Notes: generated by a model from the letters alone, not told the origin. A DNA stretch of 52,816 bases from Bacteroidaceae bacterium (GCA_017935785.1 JAGBGU010000053.1:1-52816); one strand, 5' to 3'; numbered from the stretch's first letter, positions 43,626-51,385 are shown. A program made the numbers and translations.

Positions 43626-44522
43626 ATGAAGGTTTTTGTTGTCATCGTCACATTCAACCGAATAGAGTTGCTCAAGCGAAGCATTGAATCCGTACGCGCC
43701 AATCAGCCATTTGGCATTATTGTCATCAACAACGGTTCAACAGACGGCACAAAAGAATGGTTGGACTCACAACCAGACCTTATTGTCATTCATCAGAAGA
43801 ACGTAGGCGGTTCCGGTGGTTTCTACACCGGCATAAAACATGCGTATAACATGGGTGCAGACTGGATTTGGTGCATGGACGACGATGTTTTCCCCAGGAC
43901 CGATTGTTTGAAAAACCTTTTGGAAAACGCCACAGACAAAAACATTGGAATTTTAGCGCCAAGAAGAATAATGGACGGCAAAATATTCTGTCATGACTTC
44001 CAAGGATACAATTTGACCCGTCCGTTTAAATCCATGTACCGCCAACGGCTTGTCAACGAACAAGTCACATCGCCAACCTTTATTGCCGGAACAGCTTTTG
44101 AAGGTCCCTTTATCAGACGTGAGGTCGTGGAAAAAATAGGGCTTCCAAATAAAGACCTGTTCATCTTCTGCGATGACACAGATTATTGCATCCGCACCAT
44201 CCAGGCCGGTTTTAAGATACTATATGTACCACAGGCGCTTATGGACAAACATAAATTTTTCAGTCAAGACTCCTGGGCTGTACGGTCACAAAAGAAAAAA
44301 TGGAAAAGGTTCTATCAAGTACGGAATTCCGCTTATTTAAACCATCATTACGGTCAGACATGGAGTGTCAAATACCTGAGAAGTTTCATTAACGTCCTCG
44401 GCTATATAGTTACGGCATTCTTTACTGCTCCTTTTTCAAAAGCATGGTTCTGGTCCGATATACCCAAATTATGGAATGCTTATTTGGATGGAACAAAAGA
44501 GAAATTAGGCATTATCAAATAA
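43626..44522 (+). CDS. GlfT/rhamnosyl-like family 2 glycosyltransferase
   Basis: A 298-aa GT2: 'VFVVIVTFNRIELLKRSIES', 'GIIVINNGSTDGTKEW', 'NVGGSGGFYTGIKHAY', the metal motif 'WIWCMDDDVFP' and the acceptor/base motif 'FIFCDDTDYCIR'. This pattern is typical of GlfT2-like galactofuranosyl and related rhamnosyl transferases. With a UDP-galactopyranose mutase about 2 kb downstream, Galf transfer is a reasonable guess, not proven. AT-rich like the kinase gene, 13 bp after it. Confidence 0.88.
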   Translation: MKVFVVIVTFNRIELLKRSIESVRANQPFGIIVINNGSTDGTKEWLDSQPDLIVIHQKNVGGSGGFYTGIKHAYNMGADWIWCMDDDVFPRTDCLKNLLENATDKNIGILAPRRIMDGKIFCHDFQGYNLTRPFKSMYRQRLVNEQVTSPTFIAGTAFEGPFIRREVVEKIGLPNKDLFIFCDDTDYCIRTIQAGFKILYVPQALMDKHKFFSQDSWAVRSQKKKWKRFYQVRNSAYLNHHYGQTWSVKYLRSFINVLGYIVTAFFTAPFSKAWFWSDIPKLWNAYLDGTKEKLGIIK

Positions 44523-44540
44523 GTCTGTTCCGCCCCATTT

Positions 44541-44584
44541 TTTACATCGTGATGTAAATGGATTTACATAACCATGTAAATGCA
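44541..44584. repeat. 22-bp dyad array, two units (array 3a)
   Basis: Units at 44541 and 44563, each an 18-bp dyad TTTACAT-N4-ATGTAAA plus a 4-bp linker; the linker region itself forms GTAAAT-GG-ATTTAC, so alternate hairpins are possible. Just after the GlfT-like gene. Confidence 0.75.
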
Positions 44585-44669
44585 ATACGCCGTGAATCAA
44601 GATTTAATATCACTTCACAAACTAACCATTCCCCCTGAATTGAACGGGAGAAGGGAACAATGAACGATA

Positions 44670-44837
44670 TTATTTCCTGTTTGCCTTTAACGTAAAGACC
44701 GGCAGATAGATGAAGATGCCTATTACAGACATCACCAACCCTCCGATTGTGCCGGCTGCCAAAGGAAACCAGAAAGCCTCTTTGCCCGTCCCCACCATAA
44801 AGGGGACAAAACGGGTCCCTCTTCGCAGCCCCGATTT
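44670..44837 (-). pseudogene. RND efflux permease, C-terminal remnant
   Basis: The minus-strand frame ends at TAA (44670-44672) and reads 'VPFMVGTGKEAFWFPLAAGT' then 'IGGLVMSVIGIFIYLPVF', the last membrane helices of AcrB/MexB-type permeases in the Bacteroidetes style. Only about 48 residues of homology remain; the upstream part of the gene (about 1000 codons) is gone, and the homology stops near 44820, just before array 3b. Confidence 0.75.
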
Positions 44838-44946
44838 TTACATCACGATGTAAATGGATTTACTCTTCTATGTAAACGCACTTACATCACTATGTAAATC
44901 CATTTACACTTAAGGGTAAATCCGTTTACATTTTAATGATACCGCC
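44837..44946. repeat. 22-bp dyad array, about five units (array 3b)
   Basis: Units start at 44837, 44859, 44881, 44903 and 44925 (the last degenerate), exactly 22 bp apart. Dyads are TTTACAT-N4-ATGTAAA or close variants. The dyad at 44837 is the exact reverse complement of that at 44541, differing only at the centre (CGTG against CACG). Confidence 0.8.
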
Positions 44947-45031
44947 TTATAAACACAATGCACTGATATTCTATGCTTAATGACACCTGAAAAATTTGGC
45001 TTCCCTTCTGTTTTGAACGGTGAACGAAGAA

Positions 45032-45100
45032 CGTCTGGAAGACGGGAAGTTAAATAGCCGGGGGCTTTTAAGCCTCCGGTTCCTTACGTCCACACAATAA
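45032..45100 (+). repeat. Two-hairpin REP-like element
   Basis: Hairpin 1 CGTCT-GGA-AGACG (45032-45044), linker GGAAGTTAAATAG, hairpin 2 with stem CCGGGGGCTT/AAGCCTCCGG (45058-45079), then the conserved tail GTCCACACAATAA. Confidence 0.75.
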
Positions 45101-45102
45101 GG

Positions 45103-45258
45103 TGTCTGTAAAAATGCGATTGAGCGAGAGTAGAGCCAAGCTTGCTTGAGCTATGCCGAACCGACGAACGAGGCAAGAGCAGAGGATGCTTGCATACTAT
45201 GCCTTGTAAGGAGGAGGAAGACAAAGTCAACGTGAGCAATTTGGACGAAGTCAAAGAC
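45103..45258 (+). repeat. MITE-core segment inside a REP-like hairpin
   Basis: TGTCTG (45103) and AAGACGC (45254-45260) look like the two arms of hairpin 1, pushed apart by about 140 bp matching the inverted MITE core (GCCAAGCTTGCTTGAGCTATG also occurs, inverted, at 2.66 kb). Same nesting as at 27.56-27.69 kb. Confidence 0.6.
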
Positions 45259-45337
45259 GCGGAACGGCAACGTGGCATAATTTTTAAAACCTCCCTTAAG
45301 TGATATTCGTTCAACGTTAAAGGCCGTTGCCGTTTCC

Positions 45338-45430
45338 CGTCTTCCAGACGGCATTATAGGGAGCTATTTGAATCCACGGGTTCAAGAACCCGCGGCTATT
45401 CGCCCTTCGGACTTCGCGTCCTCCAGACGC
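45338..45430 (-). repeat. Two-hairpin REP-like element, inverted copy
   Basis: CCGTCT-TCC-AGACGG (45338-45352), then hairpin 2 with stem ACGGGTT/AACCCG (45374-45395), GGCTATTCG linker, and hairpin 1 GCGTC-CTCCA-GACGC (45416-45430). Confidence 0.7.
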
Positions 45431-45433
45431 ATA

Positions 45434-45856
45434 TTAGGAGTTTTGTTCCATAATTTGGGATAAATAATCAGAAGGGGTTAACACTGGAATCTGTGCAAAA
45501 TCAAAATGTTTGCAGTTCCTGGTTAAAATGATGTCACAATGATTCGCCATGGCGCATTGATATTGTAACATGTCTTCAAAGTCTGTTGCCGGATGAAGCA
45601 ATGCTTGCCTTAACTGATATTCATCCATTGGCAGTGTTTTTAACAAAGCTGACAAATCTGCAATAATACTGTAAAGTTGTTCCTGAGTGTGTCCTTTACG
45701 AGCAATATATGCAGCATTTGCCATCGTCAAAAAAGACACCTCTAAATCTACTTCGCCGTTTTCCCCAAGTTGAAGGACACTGGCAGCATCTTCTGCACCT
45801 TCTCTTTCTAAAATGAGGTCTAGAATGACATTCGTGTCTAAAAATATCCTTTTCAT
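45434..45856 (-). CDS. PIN-domain ribonuclease toxin (VapC-like)
   Basis: 140 aa, a full PIN domain: first acidic residue in 'KRIFLDTNVILD' (Asp7), second cluster 'ATDFEDMLQYQCA' and third 'CDIILTRNCKHF'. PIN toxins cleave RNA, often tRNA, in a metal-dependent way. The start overlaps the stop of the upstream small gene by 4 bp (ATGA), the classic antitoxin-toxin order. Flanked on the downstream side by repeat elements, which fits a mobile accessory module. Confidence 0.88.
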   Translation of the reverse strand: MKRIFLDTNVILDLILEREGAEDAASVLQLGENGEVDLEVSFLTMANAAYIARKGHTQEQLYSIIADLSALLKTLPMDEYQLRQALLHPATDFEDMLQYQCAMANHCDIILTRNCKHFDFAQIPVLTPSDYLSQIMEQNS

Positions 45857-46098
45857 TTATTCATGAGATAAGCTAAACGGTCATCTTCTTCTATTTGTTG
45901 TTGAGTTATTCCTTTGGCTACACCACGAAGACGTTGGATGCGTTGGGAATAGACTTGTTGGGAAGGAGTTGTTGTTTCTTCTTTTACTTCTTTATAGAGA
46001 GAAATATTTACCACTCCTTTCAACATTTCAATAGCTTTCATTATCTTCGGAGCTATGGAATTATCATCTAATGTAACAAGAATCTGTGTCATACGCAT
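45853..46098 (-). CDS. Antitoxin partner of the PIN toxin
   Basis: 81 aa; an N-terminal beta-alpha segment ('MTQILVTLDDNSIAPKIMKA') then a charged C-terminus that should be flexible and bind the toxin ('QQQIEEDDRLAYLMNK'). No classical ribbon-helix-helix motif recognised, so the family name is left open; role inferred from order and overlap. Start at 46098 or 46092 (MTQIL). A perfect -7 box precedes it. Confidence 0.75.
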   Translation of the reverse strand: MRMTQILVTLDDNSIAPKIMKAIEMLKGVVNISLYKEVKEETTTPSQQVYSQRIQRLRGVAKGITQQQIEEDDRLAYLMNK

Positions 46099-46121
46099 CT
46101 GCTTTTTATGGTTACTTGATG

Positions 46122-46129
46122 CAAAGATA
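46122..46129 (-). promoter_or_regulatory. -7 box TATCTTTG for the PIN module
   Basis: Perfect TAnnTTTG on the minus strand, 23 bp before the antitoxin start. Confidence 0.65.
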
Positions 46130-46357
46130 GATGTTTTTATTCAATAACAATATGATAAAGCCGAAAATTGAAGCACGTTATTATTTTCACGTCACTTATT
46201 TGGCAGAAATATTATGGATATGAAACAATTTGCAACAAAAAAATTGAACTCTTAACCACAAATGCCCCAAAAAGCTTAGCGCCTTCTAAATAAAAAGTAG
46301 AACAGAAAACTCTTTTTCCTCTCTATTCTCCGGTGTTTCGCTGCACGCTTGGCGGCC

Positions 46358-47503
46358 CTACAATCCCTTCTCCATCCTGACCAATTGCATGGCGCGTTCT
46401 ATAGTGGGCGCCATGTCATAGTATTTGTATTCGGCCAGACGGCCGGCAAAGATTACGTCCTCTTCCCGGGCGGCCAGCTCCATGTACTTCTGCAGCAGAC
46501 CGGTGTTGCGCGGATCGTTCACCGGGTAATAAGGTTCCATACCGGGCTTGTACTCCGTGGAATACTCCTCGCTCACCACTGTCTTGGGGCAAGCATACAC
46601 ATCGGGGCCGAACATCTCAAAATGCTTGTGTTCGATGATGCGCGTATAGGGTTCGCAGTGCGAGGTGTAGTTCACCACCGCATTGCCCTGGTAGTTGGGG
46701 GTGTCCTCCACCCGTGTACGGAACGTAACCGTGCGCCAGTCGAGCCGTCCGAGCGCATAACCGAAGAACTCGTCAATGGCACCGGTATAGACCAGCTTTC
46801 TTGCATATTTCCTCCATTCGCGGTAGGGCGACCGGAAGAAGTCCGTATCCGTCCGGCATTCCACGCCCCGGAGCAGACCTTCTATCAGCCTGTTGTATCC
46901 CCCGACTGGTATTCCCTGGTAACGGTCGTTGAAATAGTTGTTATCAAAAACCATGCGCACAGGCAGCCGTTTGATGATAAAGGCCGGCAGTTCGCTGCAC
47001 TTGCGTCCCCACTGCTTTTCGGTGTATTCCTTGATGAGGATGCCGAAGATGTCCCGTCCCACCAGCGTAAGCGCCTGTTCCTCCAGATTCTGCGGTTCCC
47101 TTCCGCCCAGCGCTTTCAGAGCCTCTCTGCGCTGTTCCTCAATCTTTGCCTCGGCCTGGGCCGGTGTGGTCACACCCCACAGCCGGTTAAACGTATTCAT
47201 GTTAAAAGGCAGGTTGTAGAGCGTTCCCCTGTAGTTGGCCACGGGCGAATTGGTGTAACGGTTGAATTCCACGATGGAGTTCACAAAGTCCCACACTTCC
47301 TTGTTGGAGGTGTGGAAGATGTGCGCGCCGTATTTGTGTACGTTGATTCCCTCCACCTGCTCGCAATAAAGATTACCCCCCAGATTGGGCCGTTTGTCAA
47401 TGACCAGACAACGCTTGCCCAACCGTGTGGCAAGATGTGCGAATGTGGCACCCATCAGTCCGGAGCCCACAATCAGACAGTCATACATTTCCTTGCTCTT
47501 CAT
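46358..47503 (-). CDS. glf: UDP-galactopyranose mutase
   Basis: A 381-aa FAD enzyme that turns UDP-galactopyranose into UDP-galactofuranose. Seen: dinucleotide-binding 'CLIVGSGLMGATFAHLA', 'LGGNLYCEQVEGINVHKYGA', 'NLPFNMNTFNRLWG', the active-site region 'YTEKQWGRKCSELP' with the Arg-bearing 'PVGGYNRLIEGLL', and C-terminal 'FAGRLAEYKYYDM'. The start is 47503; the frame upstream is not conserved. Transcribed alone from its own promoter. The GT2 at 43626 is the closest candidate user of UDP-Galf. Confidence 0.96.
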   Translation of the reverse strand: MKSKEMYDCLIVGSGLMGATFAHLATRLGKRCLVIDKRPNLGGNLYCEQVEGINVHKYGAHIFHTSNKEVWDFVNSIVEFNRYTNSPVANYRGTLYNLPFNMNTFNRLWGVTTPAQAEAKIEEQRREALKALGGREPQNLEEQALTLVGRDIFGILIKEYTEKQWGRKCSELPAFIIKRLPVRMVFDNNYFNDRYQGIPVGGYNRLIEGLLRGVECRTDTDFFRSPYREWRKYARKLVYTGAIDEFFGYALGRLDWRTVTFRTRVEDTPNYQGNAVVNYTSHCEPYTRIIEHKHFEMFGPDVYACPKTVVSEEYSTEYKPGMEPYYPVNDPRNTGLLQKYMELAAREEDVIFAGRLAEYKYYDMAPTIERAMQLVRMEKGL

Positions 47504-47527
47504 GCTGTTTTTTCCTTGATAACACTG

Positions 47528-47535
47528 CAAAAATA
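47528..47535 (-). promoter_or_regulatory. -7 box TATTTTTG for glf
   Basis: Perfect TAnnTTTG on the minus strand, with TTGT 19 bp upstream; 24 bp before the start. Confidence 0.7.
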
Positions 47536-47643
47536 TCCCTAATCTTCCAAATAAACAAGTTCCGGACACATTTATATTAACATAAAAGCATCACACAGCG
47601 CCACAATCGTGCATAACGCTTTCCTTTTCCCGATAAAAATGCC

Positions 47644-47651
47644 TATCTTTG
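47644..47651 (+). promoter_or_regulatory. -7 box TATCTTTG for the GH-A hydrolase
   Basis: Perfect TAnnTTTG, 27 bp before the start codon; divergent from glf. Confidence 0.65.
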
Positions 47652-47678
47652 TGAGGAAATCATTCTAAATACCGACTC

Positions 47679-49556
47679 ATGACAAGACTGTTCTCCCTTA
47701 TCGCATTGCTTGGCTGCCTTATGCAAGCTGTGGCGCAGCCCTATTTCCCCTGCACCCCGCGGCTGGACAACCCTTATGGCGTATGCACCCACATCACCCG
47801 TCCGGGATGGGACTACGAGATTCGCGACAACGAGCTGGACATTGCACGGAATGCCGGTATAGGCTGGGTGCGGTCGGATCTGGACTTCGGCAACTTCTTT
47901 ACCTCGTACACCACCGCCAACCCCGACTTGTTCCGGAACGTCCTTAACAGTACGGACCATTACGGAACGAACCTGCTGGGCATCCTTACCCGTATGGGCA
48001 AACAGTCATGGGACGATCCGCAATACGCCCGACTGGTGGAAATGATGGCCAAGACCTACGACGGACGCATCACACACTGGGAGGCACAGAACGAAGTGAA
48101 CCTTATCAGAGGGGTGGATGACCTGTGCCGCAAATACGTAGGCGTACTGAAAACCACCTACGAGACCCTGAAGAAAGTAAACCCCAAGAACGTGGTGCTG
48201 ACAAGCGGATTCGGCGAACTGCACGAGCCTTTCCTCAGCGACTTCTCCCGTCTGGGCGGATGGAAATACTGCGACGTGTTCAACTTTCACACGTATTTTA
48301 CCCCAGAAGGACTCATCCCCTGCTTTGAACGGCTTAAGGAAACCATGAACCGCGACGGGTGGGAACGTCCGGTGTGGCTTACCGAATGCGGTATGCACAC
48401 GGCCAACGACCGCCAGAACTCCGCCGGTTTCCTTTCCGACCTGCTGCCTGCCGCGCTCAAGCGCATCGGCAAAGAGCCTCGGAAGACTGCGGTGGGCGTG
48501 CTGCGCGACGCGGAAAGCGGATACAATGTGCTTACGGATGATGATGCCGACTACCTGCTCCGCCCCCACTTCCGCCGGGTGGCCTTCATCTCCCTTCAAC
48601 AGCTCCAGGGACTTTCCGTCAGGGACGTGCCCGTGCTGGTGGCTGCCGCCGACGAATATTTCCCCGGCACCCGCTTCCCTGCCCTGCTCGACTATGTGCG
48701 CAGGGGAGGAACAATTGTCCTGGCCGGCGGAATGCCCTTCTATTACGACGCCCATACCCCCGACGGCATCTTCCTGAACCGGAAAGAGCTGGGCACAAGC
48801 CTTTACCGGCAGCTGCACATGGCGCCAGCCACACGGTGGGAAGCCCCCGCAAGCCGGGAACCGCTTACCGAAGTGCCGCCCCTTTGCGAAAGGAACACGG
48901 ACATTGCATTCTCATACGGATGGACTCCCACCAAGGACTCGCCGGCCCGCTACCTGTCCGACGCCAATCTGCATCCTGGGGACAGCCTCATCCCCCTCAT
49001 TTCGGCCGGAACCGCACATCTGCGCTACCCCATTGCCGGCATATACAAATTGAACAGCGAACTGAAGGGCAACATCATCTTCCAGACCCGCATGTATGCC
49101 AAAATATCCAGCAACAAGGAGGCCGAACAGGCACGGCGCGTACCACGGCTCTATCTCATTGCCTTCTCTTACGGAGTGGACAAGGTGTTCTGGTACAACC
49201 TGCGCAGCCGCGAGAAAGACCCGGCCTACAGCGAAGACAACTTCGGGCTGCTGCACAGCGACCTTAGCGACAAGCCGGCCATGAAGGCCTACCGCACCCT
49301 GACGGAAATGTGTCCCGACGGAAGCACCCGCCCCACGCTGACAGTAACCGACGGCCTGTACCACGCTACATGGAGCCGTCCGGACGGCACTGCGGTACAT
49401 GCCCTGTGGGCGCCCACAGGAAACAAAACGGTGCGGATAAAGAAACACAGCCGCATCAAGGTATATGACCACCTGGGGAACCGCCAGCATCTGAAAGGCA
49501 AGACTTTGGATGTCAAAGAAGGTGTGTATTATGTTGAAGGGGATATTACACATTGA
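47679..49556 (+). CDS. Clan GH-A glycoside hydrolase-like exported protein
   Basis: 625 aa with a signal peptide ending near 'LMQAVAQ'. A TIM barrel (about 30-270) has the clan GH-A pair: acid/base Glu in 'ITHWEAQNEVNL' and nucleophile Glu in 'PVWLTECGMHT'. A second alpha/beta domain (about 270-400, 'VRRGGTIVLAGGMPFYYD') resembles a glutamine-amidotransferase-like fold, and a beta domain closes the protein. The GH number (GH5/GH39-like) and substrate are not assigned. Placed next to glf, it may act on the bacterium's own glycan or on host or dietary glycans. Confidence 0.78.
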   Translation: MTRLFSLIALLGCLMQAVAQPYFPCTPRLDNPYGVCTHITRPGWDYEIRDNELDIARNAGIGWVRSDLDFGNFFTSYTTANPDLFRNVLNSTDHYGTNLLGILTRMGKQSWDDPQYARLVEMMAKTYDGRITHWEAQNEVNLIRGVDDLCRKYVGVLKTTYETLKKVNPKNVVLTSGFGELHEPFLSDFSRLGGWKYCDVFNFHTYFTPEGLIPCFERLKETMNRDGWERPVWLTECGMHTANDRQNSAGFLSDLLPAALKRIGKEPRKTAVGVLRDAESGYNVLTDDDADYLLRPHFRRVAFISLQQLQGLSVRDVPVLVAAADEYFPGTRFPALLDYVRRGGTIVLAGGMPFYYDAHTPDGIFLNRKELGTSLYRQLHMAPATRWEAPASREPLTEVPPLCERNTDIAFSYGWTPTKDSPARYLSDANLHPGDSLIPLISAGTAHLRYPIAGIYKLNSELKGNIIFQTRMYAKISSNKEAEQARRVPRLYLIAFSYGVDKVFWYNLRSREKDPAYSEDNFGLLHSDLSDKPAMKAYRTLTEMCPDGSTRPTLTVTDGLYHATWSRPDGTAVHALWAPTGNKTVRIKKHSRIKVYDHLGNRQHLKGKTLDVKEGVYYVEGDITH

Positions 49557-49702
49557 ATTATAATAGACCGTCTGTCAGCACACTTTCATAAACAATCGGA
49601 ACACTTAGCTTATTCTCTGCCTGTTTCAAAATAATCAAACGCCCTAATTATTGGTGTATAGATATAAAAAAGGCACCAAGCGCCAATATTCATTAAATAA
49701 GT

Positions 49703-49733
49703 TTTGAGGTATCAGAATTAAAGTCTATATTTG
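49703..49733 (+). promoter_or_regulatory. Full promoter TTTG-N19-TATATTTG
   Basis: TTTG at 49703-49706 and TATATTTG at 49726-49733, exactly the Bacteroidetes consensus spacing; drives the DUF4160/DUF2442 pair. Confidence 0.8.
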
Positions 49734-49757
49734 CATATTATAAAACACAGAGCAGGC

Positions 49758-49994
49758 ATGCCTACAATATTAGTAATATTCGGATTAAGATTCTATTTCT
49801 TCGCCAATGAACATCTACCAATCCATGTTCATTTGGAAAATGGAGACGGAATCGCAAAGATTGCCCTTGAGCCAGAAATAGAATTAGTTGAAAACAATGG
49901 CATCAAACCCAAAGACATCAAAAGGGCTATATGCATTGTTGAACAATACAAAGAAGAATTCATAGAAAAGTGGAAAGAATTTCACGGTGAATAA
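49758..49994 (+). CDS. DUF4160 domain protein
   Basis: 78 aa; start at 49758 gives the family-typical opening 'MPTILVIFGLRFYFFANEHL' followed by 'PIHVHLENGDGIAKI', the DUF4160 core with conserved His residues. The function is unknown; it is commonly encoded just before a DUF2442 gene, as here, and the pair has been suspected to be a toxin-antitoxin-like module. Confidence 0.88.
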   Translation: MPTILVIFGLRFYFFANEHLPIHVHLENGDGIAKIALEPEIELVENNGIKPKDIKRAICIVEQYKEEFIEKWKEFHGE

Positions 49995-50010
49995 TATAAG
50001 ACATACTACT

Positions 50011-50427
50011 ATGGCTAAAATTGAAAAACTTTGGTTTGATTCTGGCAGAATATGGATTACGACAGACGAAGGGCAGACACTTAGTCGGCCATTGGAAGCA
50101 TTTCCAACGTTGAAGGATGCTACAGAAGGCCAACGGCTATCCTTCAAAATTGGCAGATTTGGCAACGCCATCAGATGGGAAGAAATAGACGAAGACATTC
50201 ATATCAGTAATTTCTATGAGACAGAAGAACCAGACTATGACAACGAAATTGCAAAAATTTTCCATAGGTTCCCCCAGTTAAATATCTCTGAAGTGGCACG
50301 AAGTATGGGTGTCCACAAAAGTCTGCTTGCCAAATTTATATATGGCATAAAGGTGCCAAGCGAAGAAAGAAAAGCACAAATCAGACAAACTCTTCGTCTG
50401 CTTGGGCAGGAATTAATGACCGTATGA
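50011..50427 (+). CDS. DUF2442 protein with C-terminal helix-turn-helix
   Basis: 138 aa. The N-terminal DUF2442 part ('IEKLWFDSGRIWITTDEGQT', 'SRPLEAFPTLKDAT') is followed by a helix-turn-helix-like segment near 90-130 ('ISEVARSMGVHKSLLAKFIY'). This supports the DNA-binding, autoregulating partner in the DUF4160/DUF2442 pair. ATG at 50011 is preferred over the GTG at 49987, which overlaps the previous gene. Confidence 0.85.
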   Translation: MAKIEKLWFDSGRIWITTDEGQTLSRPLEAFPTLKDATEGQRLSFKIGRFGNAIRWEEIDEDIHISNFYETEEPDYDNEIAKIFHRFPQLNISEVARSMGVHKSLLAKFIYGIKVPSEERKAQIRQTLRLLGQELMTV

Positions 50428-50819
50428 TTGATAAAAACGTTTGCTGATGAATGTATTGCCAAACTACTACTCACCATGCCACTTTCTGAATTGAAGAGCA
50501 GAACCACCTTCCGCGGACTTAATCCCATTGCTTCTGAAAGTGTTCTCACAGCTCTTCGCCGTCGGCATCTGTCCTGTTCATGAAGTTCTGCAGACCTTTT
50601 TAACCCAAACCAGTCAATAGGCTCTTACACGCTAATGGTCGATTTGGGTTAAATAAGAACGGAAACAGACAACGGACTTTGTTTTGGATTTAACCGTTTA
50701 GAGTCCAAGAACTGATTGTCAAACTTTTTTACTTCTGCCCACCAATCACATGTGGTTTCAATATGAACAGAAATTAACCAAATATAGTTCAAAAACAAAC
50801 CTGATTCACCTTAAAATAC
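50428..50819. other. Gene-free stretch with an inverted repeat
   Basis: No supported gene. TTTAACCCAAA (50599-50609) and its exact complement TTTGGGTTAAA (50643-50653) form an 11-bp inverted repeat whose starts are 44 bp apart. A 35-codon frame from 50488 (MPLSELKSRTTF) has no family I know. Confidence 0.4.
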
Positions 50820-50929
50820 AGCCCTACTGGGAAAAAATAAATTTCCAACTGAGAAAAAATAATTTTCCAGTTGGGAAATAATATTTTTCCAACTGGTCAT
50901 TTCCGGCTTTCCAACTGGATTCCTCCGGA
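50820..50929. repeat. 22-bp dyad array (array 4)
   Basis: Units at 50842, 50864, 50886 and 50908, exactly 22 bp apart and each starting TTTCCA; a degenerate unit precedes at 50820. The first two contain the dyad TTTCC-N5-GGAAA or a near match; CCAACTGG and CCAGTTGG alternate, so neighbouring units can also pair. Confidence 0.75.
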
Positions 50930-51132
50930 AATATGGTTTTGTAAAGATTTTTAATGGTACACGGATTATTTTTTTGACAAAAGAACATAAGAACATATTT
51001 TTCTCTTTTCGTGTGACGTCTCTATAGGGCAAGATGATGCCAAAGGGACGATTAAGCAAGCGAAAAAAATCAGCATATCCGATGGAACGGAATAGGGTTT
51101 CCCTACCTTGTACAACAAACCGTTGCCGATTC
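50930..51132. other. Gap without a supported gene
   Basis: AT-rich, no family-like frame; the 83-codon frame starting at 51034 runs into the REP-like repeats. Confidence 0.4.
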
Positions 51133-51231
51133 CCGTCTTTGCAGACGGCGGATGTGTGGGATACGCTTGAGTACCACGGGTTCAAGAACCCGCGGCTATT
51201 CGCCCTTTCGGGCATCGCGTCCTTCAGACGC
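51133..51231 (-). repeat. Two-hairpin REP-like element, inverted copy
   Basis: Hairpins CCGTCT-TTGC-AGACGG (51133-51148), stem ACGGGTT/AACCCG (51174-51195) and GCGTC-CTTCA-GACGC (51217-51231); closely matches 45338-45430. Confidence 0.75.
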
Positions 51232-51263
51232 CCTCGTTTATATATAATTACGGAAAAAGGAAA

Positions 51264-51330
51264 CGTCTGGAAGACGGGAACATGAATAGCCGGGGGCTTT
51301 CAAGCCTCCGGTTTTTATAATGTCCGTACA
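51264..51330 (+). repeat. Two-hairpin REP-like element
   Basis: CGTCT-GGA-AGACG (51264-51276) and stem CCGGGGGCTT/AAGCCTCCGG (51290-51311), then TTTTTATAATGTCCGTACA. Confidence 0.75.
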
Positions 51331-51336
51331 TAGATG

Positions 51337-51385
51337 GCGTCTGAAAGACGCGAAGTTAAATAGCCGCGGACTTTTAAGTCCGTGG
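51337..51385 (+). repeat. Two-hairpin REP-like element, changed stems
   Basis: GCGTCT-GAA-AGACGC (51337-51351) and stem CCGCGGACTT/AAGTCCGTGG (51364-51385). Both stems differ from the neighbouring copy on both arms, so pairing is kept. Confidence 0.75.

Noticed and set aside
45361..45400. tRNA-like stem with a GGTTCAAGA-type loop
   Set aside because: It is hairpin 2 of the REP-like element; no acceptor stem, D arm or anticodon arm around it.
46349..47542. 397-codon open frame on the plus strand
   Set aside because: Antisense shadow of glf, which has clear FAD and active-site motifs.
50599..50653. 11-bp inverted repeat as transposon ends or an attachment site
   Set aside because: Only 33 bp lie between the arms, with no coding content and no duplicated flank; noted in the gap entry only.
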